Shown: piece after piece, positions 9,724-20,900 of the stretch | How positions within the stretch are numbered: the stretch's first letter is position 1 | Layout of the letters: every line of letters begins with the position of its first letter | NCBI RefSeq assembly: GCF_964355755.1 | Contig: NC_092679.1 | Coordinates: forward strand, 18,404,932 to 18,468,931 | DNA: 64,000 bases | Direction: 5' to 3' | Source of the DNA: Antedon mediterranea | Lineage: Eukaryota > Echinodermata > Crinoidea > Comatulida > Antedonidae | Translations under genes and position numbers: made by a program | The notes under the pieces: model-generated | Told to the model about the DNA's origin: nothing | Databases searched by the model: none | The model's input: the letters and a program-made list of their open reading frames with translations, nothing else

Positions 9724-11746
9724 TCAGGCAACATTTTGTTCGTCAAGATTTATCTTCATACTTACTTGTGACATATGAAAGTATTGGTGAATTTGTTCCT
9801 CTTTCCATTTAATAGCATAATTAAAAATGGTCTCATATAATGACATTAGGTTCGATACCGTTTCCTACAAAAATGCAGAAATTAAAAATTTTAATTCAAG
9901 CATTTGAAATGAAAATTTGTTTTGCTTATTAATCAGCGTTTGAGCAAAACATTGACCTACCTGTAATTGGTCATTAGGTGGGTTGAACAGATCAAAGCAT
10001 TGCGCTCCTTTGTGGTCCCCATTTCCCCATATTTCCATTGCATATGAAAATGGTATCTAAAACAAACATAATATATAATAATTCAATTCAATTTATTTCC
10101 ACAATATTATAACATACATACTGGATAATAAATGCAATGAAGTAATCATGTGGGAGGGGGAGAGGGAGAGAGTCATATAAGTCAGACCACCCAAGATATA
10201 ACATTATTAAATACGAATAAGAAAAATAAATAGCGAGTTCCAGTTGAAAGGAAAAGGCACGTTGACTATATGTTTTGTGCTCTCAATAGATGTAAACATA
10301 TATTTAAACATATATATATATATATATAGAAACATATATGGCATTTAACTTTCTTTTGTTCAGAATCCCCTTTGTCTTCCTCCTCTTCCCCAACCCCCAC
10401 ACCTCTTTCCACTAGGCCTTTGTACCTTCTTTATTCCAGACATATAGTCAAATATCGTGCCATCAGCTGGGTAATTATTCAACTTGTAACCTATTCCAAA
10501 ATTGAAATCATCTACAGACGCCCTCGCTATCTTGGAGGCTAGGTGTAGTTGTGCGTCCATGTTGTTGGGAACACGCTTCTCCTCCTTAGAGATGGAATCT
10601 GAAGTTTAATAAAATTAAAAAGTTATTCCAAAAAGGATTATGAGGTGCACATTCAAGTACATGCTTATTTTACTTTGTTTTGCCTGTTTTCTGTCTACAC
10701 TGTCAAACTAGTTTGACAAAAAAAAGTGTGATGTGCTCAAATATGGTAGTGATATGCCAAAATATGGTAGTGATATGACATGATCATGCCCATATATGGG
10801 CACATCACATATTTTGTCAAATTAAGTTTGGGAGCTTAATATATGATATGGGAAATAACTATCTTATATTACCTGCAAATGGAAGATATATTTGTCTAAC
10901 CCCAGAATGCAATGACACAAACATATCAAAGTGAAAACGTCTAGTGAGATCACGAAAAACAAAGCTTTCAGGCTCTATAAACGAAAAAAATGTAAATGCA
11001 TTTTATTGATTGAAAACAAACAAAAAGTACTAAAAAGTAGTATTATGAGATAAAAACCAACATGAACCTGAAAATGGGTGTGGCCCTCGGTACTCTTCAT
11101 CATTTGGATCACCTGAGCTTCCTTTACCGCCAAATTCCCAATCAAAGTTACGATCAAGATCAACGCCAACACTCGTGCCACGCCAACAATAATTATTCGT
11201 TCGCTCTATATGATTTCTCCCATCAGGATTAGCTATTACTATAATAAACAAATCGATGTGCGAAAGGACTTTTCTAGAAAATCCTTCCGTACTGGAGCCT
11301 CGAGCTGTGGCTAATCCGCTGGTGAGATTCGTCAATAAATGAAACATACTCTCGATGGGGAGAAACTCCCTTGCATGCTCTCCAAAAGATAATAAAATTC
11401 TAGGCTTATGGTCAGCAATGGTGTACATGTGCGATGCCATCCTGCTGTCCGAGAAATTGGAAATACGTAGTACGTATTGTGAAGCACCATTTCTAGATTG
11501 GTATTCTTCGTAATGCCTAATGTACCCCTGATTTTTAGTTAATAAGTCTTCAATATGATGTTTTATAGTTGATAGATTGTGATAAAATTTGTAGTCTGGT
11601 GTGTATATCTCGCGTCTTGGCTTAACATCACCAGATATTACAAAAGTTGTTAAAAAAATCCAGATATAGAAAGTTGAGGTCAAGGTGTAGATTGAAAAAT
11701 GAACTGTTTTCATATTTTTACGATACAGTGTCCTGAAAGTCACCAT
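9724..11746 (-). CDS. Zinc metallocarboxypeptidase, peptidase family M14 (5 exons)
   Basis: Removes C-terminal residues from peptides; secreted or anchored. Exons on the minus strand: 11746-11068, 10974-10873, 10598-10426, 10056-9961, 9864-9724, joining in phase to 396 residues. Catalytic set visible: zinc ligands in GEHAREF (HxxE) and in SLHSG; the arginine of NPDGR; CWRGTSVGVDLDRNFDW; a tyrosine in NNYPADG matching Tyr248; and the glutamate in SYAMEIWG matching Glu270. A hydrophobic stretch about 15 residues after the inner Met at 11713 looks like a signal peptide or anchor. The overall style (HAREF, CWRGT, DEEYRGP) recalls the plant and protist M14 group more than pancreatic enzymes, with no long propeptide. 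Odd: the usual NRNF is DRNF. The final exon could instead splice at 9763 (GTAAGTATG) to an unseen exon. A possible upstream coding exon is listed separately. Confidence 0.88.
10310..10330. repeat. (TA)n microsatellite
   Basis: A run of TA dinucleotides within a carboxypeptidase intron. Confidence 0.8.
10691..10831. mobile_element. MITE, family A, in a carboxypeptidase intron
   Basis: Left end CTGTCTACACTGTCAAACTA. The middle has the family words AAATATGGTAGTGATATG and CCATATATGGGCACATCAC. The right end is decayed (TTGTCAAATTAAGTTTGG). It lies between the exons ending at 10598 and 10873. Confidence 0.7.
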
Positions 11747-12169
11747 CGTTTTAACCGGTTTAAGGTGGTACTTCAAGTCAAATAAAGTGTGTTGATTGTC
11801 TTCACAAACTGAAAAGAAACATATTTTAGTATTAAATTTATTAAGAATGTTCATGGGTTATCTAATCCATTTTATACTCCAGATTTAATGAAAATTATGA
11901 TAAATTATTGAATGTTATTAATTATTAATACATGTTTTGCTATGTATATTTCAGCCAGGTCTAAAACGACTTAAAAATTTAAACGATAAGATAATTGATA
12001 TTAACTATAGTCTAGGCTAGGACTAGGAGGTTTGAATACTGAATTAATGTGTGAATGTAATGCCTCCCATGCATAGAAGAAATTGGAATACGATATGTTA
12101 CACGACAGTTATAATATATATACGTATCATCATTTAGTGTGATTATTATTATTTCCATAATGTACTCAC

Positions 12170-12216
12170 CGTCATACACAAACCCAATGTACTCCTCTGT
12201 ATGTTCACATCTTTTT
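12170..12216 (-). CDS. Possible upstream exon of the carboxypeptidase gene
   Basis: A 47-bp stretch flanked by TTTTTAG and GTGAGTAC whose frame (RCEHTEEYIGFVYD) joins in phase to an acceptor at 11809 and then into the main exon frame (VCEDNQHTLFDLKYHL, then MVTF). If real, it adds residues before the hydrophobic segment, giving a type II membrane form rather than a secreted one. It may equally be untranslated. Confidence 0.3.
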
Positions 12217-12901
12217 CTAAAAACAAGATTATCGATTTTCGTTTAAATTAGAGAGTTTTACAGAGAGTATAATTGTTTATACTGCTGGTAGAGTACACGG
12301 ACTTATTTAAAGGTTGAAGGTTAAATTTCACGCACCACTAGTAAACAATAACATCCAGGTGTACTCTCACTAAAATTACACACACTTGGCCGAATTGATT
12401 TATTTGATGGGTATGTGTTAAATTTCAATACCTATTTTCTTCAAAATATTAACAATTGCATTTTTTTCAAATAGAGTACTTTATATTTGCTACATAAGCT
12501 CAAATTGTATATTAGTGCTTCATTTAGGCCTTGTGGTTCCTCACCTTATTTGAACTTTAAACCCAATGTTATGCTGTAGTCTTTCTTATCCACTCGTTTA
12601 TACTTAAACTGATAAAAACAATAATGTAATACTGTTTTATAACAAAACAAGAATATTTTACCTGACGCATATGAGTTTTAGGGACATTGTTATTAATACA
12701 TGTAAGTATTTTCTTTGATAATTTAAAACCAATGAGTTAAATAGATCAAATATAAATCAATAGACGACTGGGAATCAGTCTAGCTAATAATTAACATGTT
12801 GACGTGTTCGTTAGTCGTGAATGCAGAAAATAGTGTTCGTGGGAAGAAGATAGCGGACGCTTCTTCTGATTTTAATGTTTACATTCCACTAAATATCGAA
12901 C
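12217..12901. promoter_or_regulatory. Divergent intergenic region, carboxypeptidase and TANGO1
   Basis: About 0.7 kb between the 5' ends of two head-to-head genes, so it should hold both promoters. I see no clear TATA box or conserved element. The bases before the TANGO1 ATG (AAATATCGAACATGA) are an acceptable start context. Confidence 0.4.
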
Positions 12902-14911
12902 ATGAAATTAATCACATATCTAAGTTTATCATTATTTTTAATTACCTATGTGTCAACAGCTAAATTATCAGATTTCAGACTGTGTACGGATCCGAAATGT
13001 CAGGGTAAGTTAGGCTCTTCGAAGGACACATCTTGTCCTCCCCCACACCGGCAAACACGGTACATCATCGTGTACACGGTTGAATGATTCCGGAAGTCAA
13101 CTTAGCCTAGGTATGGCCTACAGTATTAGATAGACCCCGGTCAATGACTGGCGGAGTTGTTATTATTTATATTATAAAATGTTATCAAGTAAATTACATG
13201 CTGCTGTTGTTATTATTATTAATCAATAACATAATAGAACATCATGCTTTAAAGATGTATTGTCCCCCTGAAAAAATAATTCTTAAAATTGTTTTTGAAT
13301 ATTCTATTTTAATGTAACATAATAGATGGTTATCCACTTTGACAAAAAATTGGATGAAAAAAAAATGTATTTACCTGAAAAAAATGTAATTTAAAGCAAA
13401 AAATGGTCAAATTGGCTGCCAGCTAATGGATTTTTGATTGAATTTTACCATTTATTTTGTCATTTTATAAGTGAAAACATGATTTTTTCTTTTTTTTCTA
13501 TTGAAGTGATTAACTTGATTAAAGCTATAAAATAACATATTCAAAGTCTGATTTAACTAATCTTCATTTTTCATGTTTTTTGGGGACAATACACCTTTAA
13601 CTATTATTAACTATTATAAATGAATGTTAAATTTGATTTATTTACCCTATTTATATCGTTTATTATTTAAGCCATACATATGTGAAGTGTACTTTTGTTG
13701 TAACAAAAATATTGTAAAAAATAAATGTTTGTTTACAAGTGATATATATCTATCTTTACAACTGCTGCAGTTTTTTTTTTCGATTGGATAGGTGGTCAGA
13801 GCAATTTTTCATTGTTCATCTATGATCTATTAGTATTTTGCCGTGTTTGTGTATTTGGTGATTTCATCTCTCCATCTCCTCTTACTTATTGTCTCACTCT
13901 GCTCCTTTTACCATTTCTTGGTTACTATTCTTTGAGCTTCTTGGTCCATTTATTATCTTGAGAACTCTTGTTACAGTATGTTTCCTGCCCATCTCCATTT
14001 CATTTCTTTGATCTTTTCTATAATATCCTTGATGTTTGTTTTTTGTCTCATTTTGGTGTATTTTGTAGTAAAACACATGACTGCCAGTAAAATTTCTATA
14101 CCATGGCCCTGTAGTCATTGTTTATAATATCATTTCTCCTAATTTAATAGAGCTGTCCCTGAATAGAGCTTGGCCATAGTAAAAGCTCTATCTACACTAT
14201 CTAAACTTTATGTGACAAAAAATGTCATGTCCATATATGCATGTTTTTTTCAAATAAAGTTTGATAGTTTAGACAGAGCTTTAGTTCATGTCATGGGAAA
14301 GTGTCTTTTTGAAGCTTGGATCCCACTAGTTTGCAACACTAGGAGATAAGTGCAATGCAAGGGATTTGACCAATTATCAACATGTGCTTACATCATTGCT
14401 AACGTCATTGCGTTGTGTCCTATAGAGAACCAAGCATGATAGAGGTGTTCCCTGAATATTGTCCCAAATGAGGGGTCCCACGTAGGCTAGAGTATGCTGG
14501 TTATGTTATCAAGCTTGTTTTACTTTCCTCAACAGCACCAATATCAAAAGGCAAAGCCCTGGTGACACACATGTCCGCTGATACTGATTTACTAAGTTTT
14601 GAGAAGGGTGACGATATACTAATTTTTTCAAGAGGTGCTGGAATGAAACCTGATCTATGGGGTGGTCAGGTAAATAGTTTTCATAAATATTTATTAAAAG
14701 TATTATGCCACATTTGTACTGTATACGAAAATAAGTTGTTAAGTAGTGAATAATTCCATCAGAGGAAATCTCAGTTGACAAATTATATATATTTATTTTA
14801 TCTTATATCTAATAGGTTGTGGGAAAAGGAGTATTAGGCTATTTTCCTAAGAATTTTTTCCAAGAAACACAAGTATTTAATAGCAATCCAAAGCATGTAG
14901 TTGCTATAACT
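12902..14911 (+). CDS. MIA3: TANGO1 exons 1-3: signal peptide and MIA-type SH3 domain
   Basis: Exon 1 encodes a 20-residue signal peptide (MKLITYLSLSLFLITYVSTA) and the start of the domain (DFRLCTDPKCQ). Exon 2 gives LVTHMSADTDLLSFEKGDDI and DLWGGQ; exon 3 gives VVGKGVLGYFPKNFFQET. The order (cysteine pair at the N-terminus, FEKGD, W, GYFPK) is that of the MIA/otoraplin/TANGO1 SH3-like fold. In vertebrate TANGO1 this domain binds HSP47 with procollagen in the ER lumen. The start is the only ATG that yields a signal peptide. Exon 1 ends in phase 1, exon 2 in phase 0. Confidence 0.92.
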
Positions 14912-17900
14912 GTAAGTGTATTTTTTTGTCCTCATAGGCACAGGTATGATTTTTTGGGTGGGGTTTTGATATAATTATGATACAATAATATTGTTAGCGA
15001 AATAGCTAACAAGCATCAAATATGTTTTACTTTAGCACTCAGTACCTGTGCCTCTGTTATATAATAAGAATGAGAATGAGAAAAAGTCGCCCCAACCGAG
15101 ACTCAGACTCGGACCGCCTGCTTGATATGCAGATGTCCTAACCACTGGGGCTTTCATGGTATTGTTCAAACTCGATTGGATAGCGACTCTTTAACATTCT
15201 CGGCGTGGTACGGCGGAACAGCACTAGTCCTCAGTTGTACGCACGCGCAACAGAGATCAAATTGATACGCCCTCATCTTTCAGTATTTTTATTCACGAGG
15301 CGGGATCTCCGAAGAGATACTTTTATATATATAAACACAGCAGGCAAAGAACATTAATTCTAAACCACCCGGTGATATACTGAAATTTAATTAATTAATT
15401 TGAAACGATAAAGATGAGGAAATCTGTGAGAATGATAAAAAGTCGCCCCAACCAAGATACAGGCAAAGAAAAGTAATTCTACACTGCCCGGTGATACTGA
15501 AATTTAATTAATTAATTTTAAACGATAAAGATGAGGAAATCTGTGAGAATAAGAAAAAGTCTATACATATATTACTGTATTAATATTATTTTCAACACAT
15601 CAAATTACATTTTGCAGTATATGTTTAAGAAATTCTGCATACATTAAAAACATCTGGACTTTTATGACAGCATTGAACTACTGTATTGTAATAAAATTAA
15701 TCACAATTGTAATCAGTATGGCTCTGTTTGTAGTATTCAAATAGATAAAGGATAGCTTTGCAAATGATATAAAATCTGACCAAAAAGAAAACCAATGCAT
15801 CATGTTTAAGAGCCTCTGCTGATAAAATTTAATAAACACTATGTTAAAAAAAGCTTAATGTGCTTTTAAAATCCCATGATATTTCTGGAGCTTTGCCCCA
15901 TAAACCATGGAGGTATGGGCCTCTCCCCACCCTCGACACTACACTCTATAGCTGGCCTGCAAGATATAACAGTCAGACCCATACAATAGTGGAAACCCCT
16001 GCTTTAGAAGTATGTTATTATAATTATATTTAGGTGGTGTAGTAGTTGGTGTAAGAAGAACAATGAACAATAAAAATGTTTGTTATTTACAGCTTCAAAA
16101 GCCTGACATCCCAGTTGTTAATCAACCACCTAAAGAGATACCGCCCACATCAACTGCTGGTGAGCAACAACCAGAGTTACCAACTGGACAGCCTGTCGTT
16201 ATGGCTGAAGGTCAGCAAAGTGAAAAGACAGCTACACAACAAATACATGCACCACATGTGCAAGGAACTCCCCAACAACATCAGGAAACAGAAACAACAC
16301 AACATACTCAAGAAACACATACACAACAACACACCCAAGAAACACTGAAACCACAACATACTGAAGAAGCAAAAATATTACAACATAACCAAGAACCACA
16401 AGAACCACAACTATCACAGCAGGACAATACCAAACATTCCCAAGATGAAAACGCACAGCAACATATCCAACAAGAACAAATACAAGTGCCACAAAACACC
16501 CAAGAAGTAGAGACACAACAACACATACAAGAGGAACAAACACAACAAAATAGACATGAAGAACCACAACTTACCCCAGAAGCAACACTGGAACAAAATC
16601 AAGATGTGCAAACATTGGAACATAAACAAGATGAACCAGCAGTGCAACAAAATCAGGAAACACCAGAACAAACCCTAGAAACACATAAAACACAACAAAG
16701 TAAAGAAGAAGAAACACAACAGCTTAAACAAGAAGAACAAACGGGGCAGGAAGAAAAAGAAGCACTACAGCCCATCGAAGAAGTTCAAACACCAGAAGAA
16801 CACATGGGGCAGAAAGAAGAACCACTACAGCCTAAAGAAGTAGTTCACACACCTGAAGAACAAACAGGGCAGGAAGAAGAACCACTACAGCCCATCGAAG
16901 CAGTTCACACACCAGAAGAACCAACCGAAGAAATCAAAGAATTAGAAAAGATATCCGAGGTAGAGTCAGAAACTGAAACACAACAATCGGGTGAGGACAG
17001 TCCGCAGACTGTCATTGACCTTGATCAAAAGGATCAAACATCTGACGGTGACAAAGATGTAGAAAGCAAACAAACAAATGAGAAGACTGAAGGTTTACCA
17101 GAAATAGAAGATGAAGTAGAATCATTATCACATAAAATACCAGAATCTCCTTCTGAATTGGCTCTTGAGGTCTTGGAACCAGATGAAATTCCAGTAGCTT
17201 CAGGTATGTCTTTTTTATATTAATATAAAACTAACATTTTCTATTAAGTGTAAAAAAAAACCCATTAAAGCATTTTACTCTATTAAGAGTTTTGAAAAGA
17301 AGCCTTGGAACATGTAGGTTTACAATTAACTGCGTTTGCTACACCGTATTATCATCTAAAACTAAGTGTACATCTTGTTTTTGCTTTACTAACTATTCAT
17401 GCTTAAATATATAGTAATGATTTAGTTGCAGCCAATCCAGCAGCAGATGGTAAAACACAGAGCCAGGAGCCTGATAAGGTAGACACTACAAAACCTGGTA
17501 AAATAAATAAACATTCAGATAATAGTGATGTGTTTGTTTCTGATAATCAGATTGTTAGTAAAGACCATCATCATTCATTGGATGATGGCCAAAGAAATGG
17601 TGACCAAAGAATGGTAGATGATTTCTCAAAGTTTGTTGAACAGAAAACTGCACCTAATAATGTCGTTAATTCTGTTTTACAAAACACTGATGCTCAAAAA
17701 ATTAAGCTGGATACACACACATTTGAAAATGAACAGAACTCGAAAGAACACAGTCCATCTGCTGATGTCACAACTAACCCTTCTGAAATTCATGATCAAA
17801 AAAGTATAATTAATAATAAAGGAGTTTGTTCTAATAGTGTGCTGGAGTTCATTATGAAAATATTCCAATGTAAAGTTGAAGAAGTCTTCACTGAGAAATC

Positions 17901-20900
17901 ACTGGTTCGTGAGCCTAACATTAAAAGTGAAATTGACACAGTAACCTCAACAATAGAATTAACAGATGAAAAAGCTCCTGATAAAAATGCTGTTGATGTT
18001 AGTGGACTTCTGGAAATATCGCCTTGTCAGTATGTAAGTTTTGAGTCATTTGTCTTTAAGAAGACAATGCTTCGTAAGCCACTTGCACCTTTATTGAAAA
18101 TCACCACAGACAATACTGATGAATTAAACATTGATTCAGATACTACAGTGTCTTCATATTGCAGTAGTGTTTTAGATGAATGGCTGATGTTAAGAAAGAG
18201 ACCATCTTCAATATGTTTATTGCCTGATACTTTATTAGATAAAAACAAGGAATCACAATCTGATGATAAACCAAAAGTAGAACCAGCTAAAGAGGAACAG
18301 GAACATGTGTCAGTTAAAGAAACAGAATCAGAAGTAGAACCAGCTAAAGAACAGAAACATGTGCCAGTTAAAGAAACAGAAGTAGATTCTGCTAAAGAAC
18401 AGGAACATGTGGCAGTTAAAGAAACAGAATCAGAAGTAGAACCAGCTAAAGAACAGGAACATGTGCCAGTTAAAGAAACAGAATCAGAAGTAGATTCCGC
18501 TAAAGAACAGGAACATGTGGCAGTTAAAGAAACAGAATCAGAAGTAGAACCAGCTAAAGAACAGGAACATGTGGCAGTTAAAGAAACAGAATCAGAAGTA
18601 GAACCAGCTAAAGAACAGGAACATGTGCCAGTTAAAGAAACAGAATCAGAAGTAGATTCCGCTAAAGAACAGGAACATGTGGCAGTTAAAGAAACAGAAT
18701 CAGAAGTAGAACCAGCTAAAGAACAGGAACATGTGTCAGTTAAAGAAACAGAATCAGAAGTAGAACCAGCTAAAGAACAGGAACATGTGCCAGTTAAAGA
18801 AACAGAATCAGAAGTAGAACTAGCTAAAGAACAGAAACATGTGCCAGTTAAAGAAACAGTATCAGAAGTAGATCCAGCTAAAGAATTGGAACATGTTTCA
18901 GTTAAAGAATCAGAAGTAGATTCAGCTAAAGAACATGAAAATGTGTCATTTAAAGAATCAGAAGTAGATCCAACTAAAGAATTGGAACATTTGTCGAAAT
19001 TAGAAGTAAAAGAATATCCAGAATCAGAAGTAAATAAAACAGAAACCAAACAAGAAGAAGCATTACATAAAGTAAAACAAGAAGTCAAAGAACCAAAAGT
19101 AAAGATAGAACCAAAACCTGATGTGCCTACACAAATTCATAATGGTATATGCCCTAATGATTTTCTTTCTTGGTTAATATCAGCATTTCACTGTGATGTC
19201 TTGGAACATGTTCAGTCTTTTAAGCAGTTAATGAATGGTACCAATTCAAATTCTTCTTTACATTTTTTAGATATTGTTCTTTCAACATGTCCTAGCCATC
19301 ATGACTTTCCACAAGCTGATTTAAATAGTCATTCTTCTGTGATTAGTATTCCTGCACATTTAAGAAAAGAGTTGTCAAAGTATGATCTTTCAAGAAAAGA
19401 TGTTTGTCATTTCTCTTGCTTCCATTATTTTTTACAGTTTATAGGTCGTCAAGATTTGTGCTTCTCTTATGATATTCCACTTCAGATTGATAATAGTCCT
19501 TCCTCTTTCACAAAAACCATCAGTCCAAAACCAATTAGCATGCTAATGACATGTCCCTCTGTCTTGAACCTATTTTATTCAGAAACAAGAATGTGTCCTT
19601 TTGTCAAAAATTATTCAAAATCAGCCAAACAGGAAGTTGTCTATACTACTGTTGGTGATTGTGTCGATTACATGATTGATTTAATCCTTCCGCAAGTTTG
19701 TCTCACTAGAATGTCTGACAAATTTGAATTTTCAACTGATAAGGAAACAGTCGCAGAAACAACAGCAATTTCAGCAGCTAAGTTGAAAGATCCAAATGTT
19801 TGCAAAACTATTGAATTTCAACAGGTTGTAAAAGAGTTGTATCAGCCAGTTTGCTCTGCAGAAATTAAAGTTCAAACTAAATATTTACCCACACTGTTTA
19901 AAGACAACTTAATAAAACCTGATACAATTGGCTCACAAAGTACATGTCCTAATACCGTACTAACAATATTTCAACCAATTGTCCATAAAATGTGTTCTCC
20001 AAAAACTGCAAACATTAGAGAAACTGTTAAAGCAGAGGATACCACACCAACATTGTTAAACAAAATCTTAATCAAATCTGATATTAAATCTATTGCAATT
20101 GGCCCACAAAGGACATGTCCCAACACTGTACTAAAAGTCTTTCAACCAATTGTCCATAAAATGTGTTCTCTGAGAGATCATAACCGTTCAGAAATGGTTA
20201 AACCAAAAGATACTACACACAAATTACAAGACATCTCAATCAAACCTGATACTAAATCTATTGATACCATTGGGTCACAAAATGTGTGTCCCAACACTGT
20301 ACTAAAAGTCTTTCAACCAATTGTCCATAAAATGTGTTCTCTGAGAGATCATAACCGTTCAGAAATGGTTAAACCAAAAGATACTACACACAAATTACAA
20401 GACATCTCAATGAAACCTGATACTAAATCTATTGATACCATTGGGTCACAAAATGTGTGTCCCAACACGGTACTAAAAGTCTTTCAGCCAATTATTGTCC
20501 ATAAAATGTGTTCTCCGAAAGATCTTAACCAATCAGAAACTGTTAAACCAAACAATACTAAACAAATATTGTTAAACAAAACCTTAATCAAATCTGATAC
20601 TAAATCTATTGATACCATTGGGTCACAAAATGTGTGTCTCAACACTGTACTAACAGTCTTTAAATCATTTGTTTATAAAATGTGTTTTCTGAAAGAAAGA
20701 TCTTATCCTAAACAAATTGTTGAACTGAAGGATTACTCTAAACAAGAAATTAAAGCTAATCAAAAAAAATCAGTTTGCCCAAGTGTTATGCTAACCTTTC
20801 TACAGCCATCTAAAAGTTTACAATGTAAAATTCCATTACCAGAAGCACATTTATCACATTGTTGTGTCAAAACATTTTCAAGCAGTATATTAAACATGTT

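Noticed and set aside
15075-15150. Functional tRNA gene on the minus strand
   Set aside because: A and B boxes are present but the cloverleaf is poor and a SINE-like tail follows.
16177-16671. Cysteine-rich minus-strand ORFs
   Set aside because: Antisense of the CAA/ACA-rich exon 4.
18027-19088. 353-codon minus-strand ORF rich in S, T and C
   Set aside because: Exact antisense of the TANGO1 18-residue repeat; openness follows from the repeat's codons.
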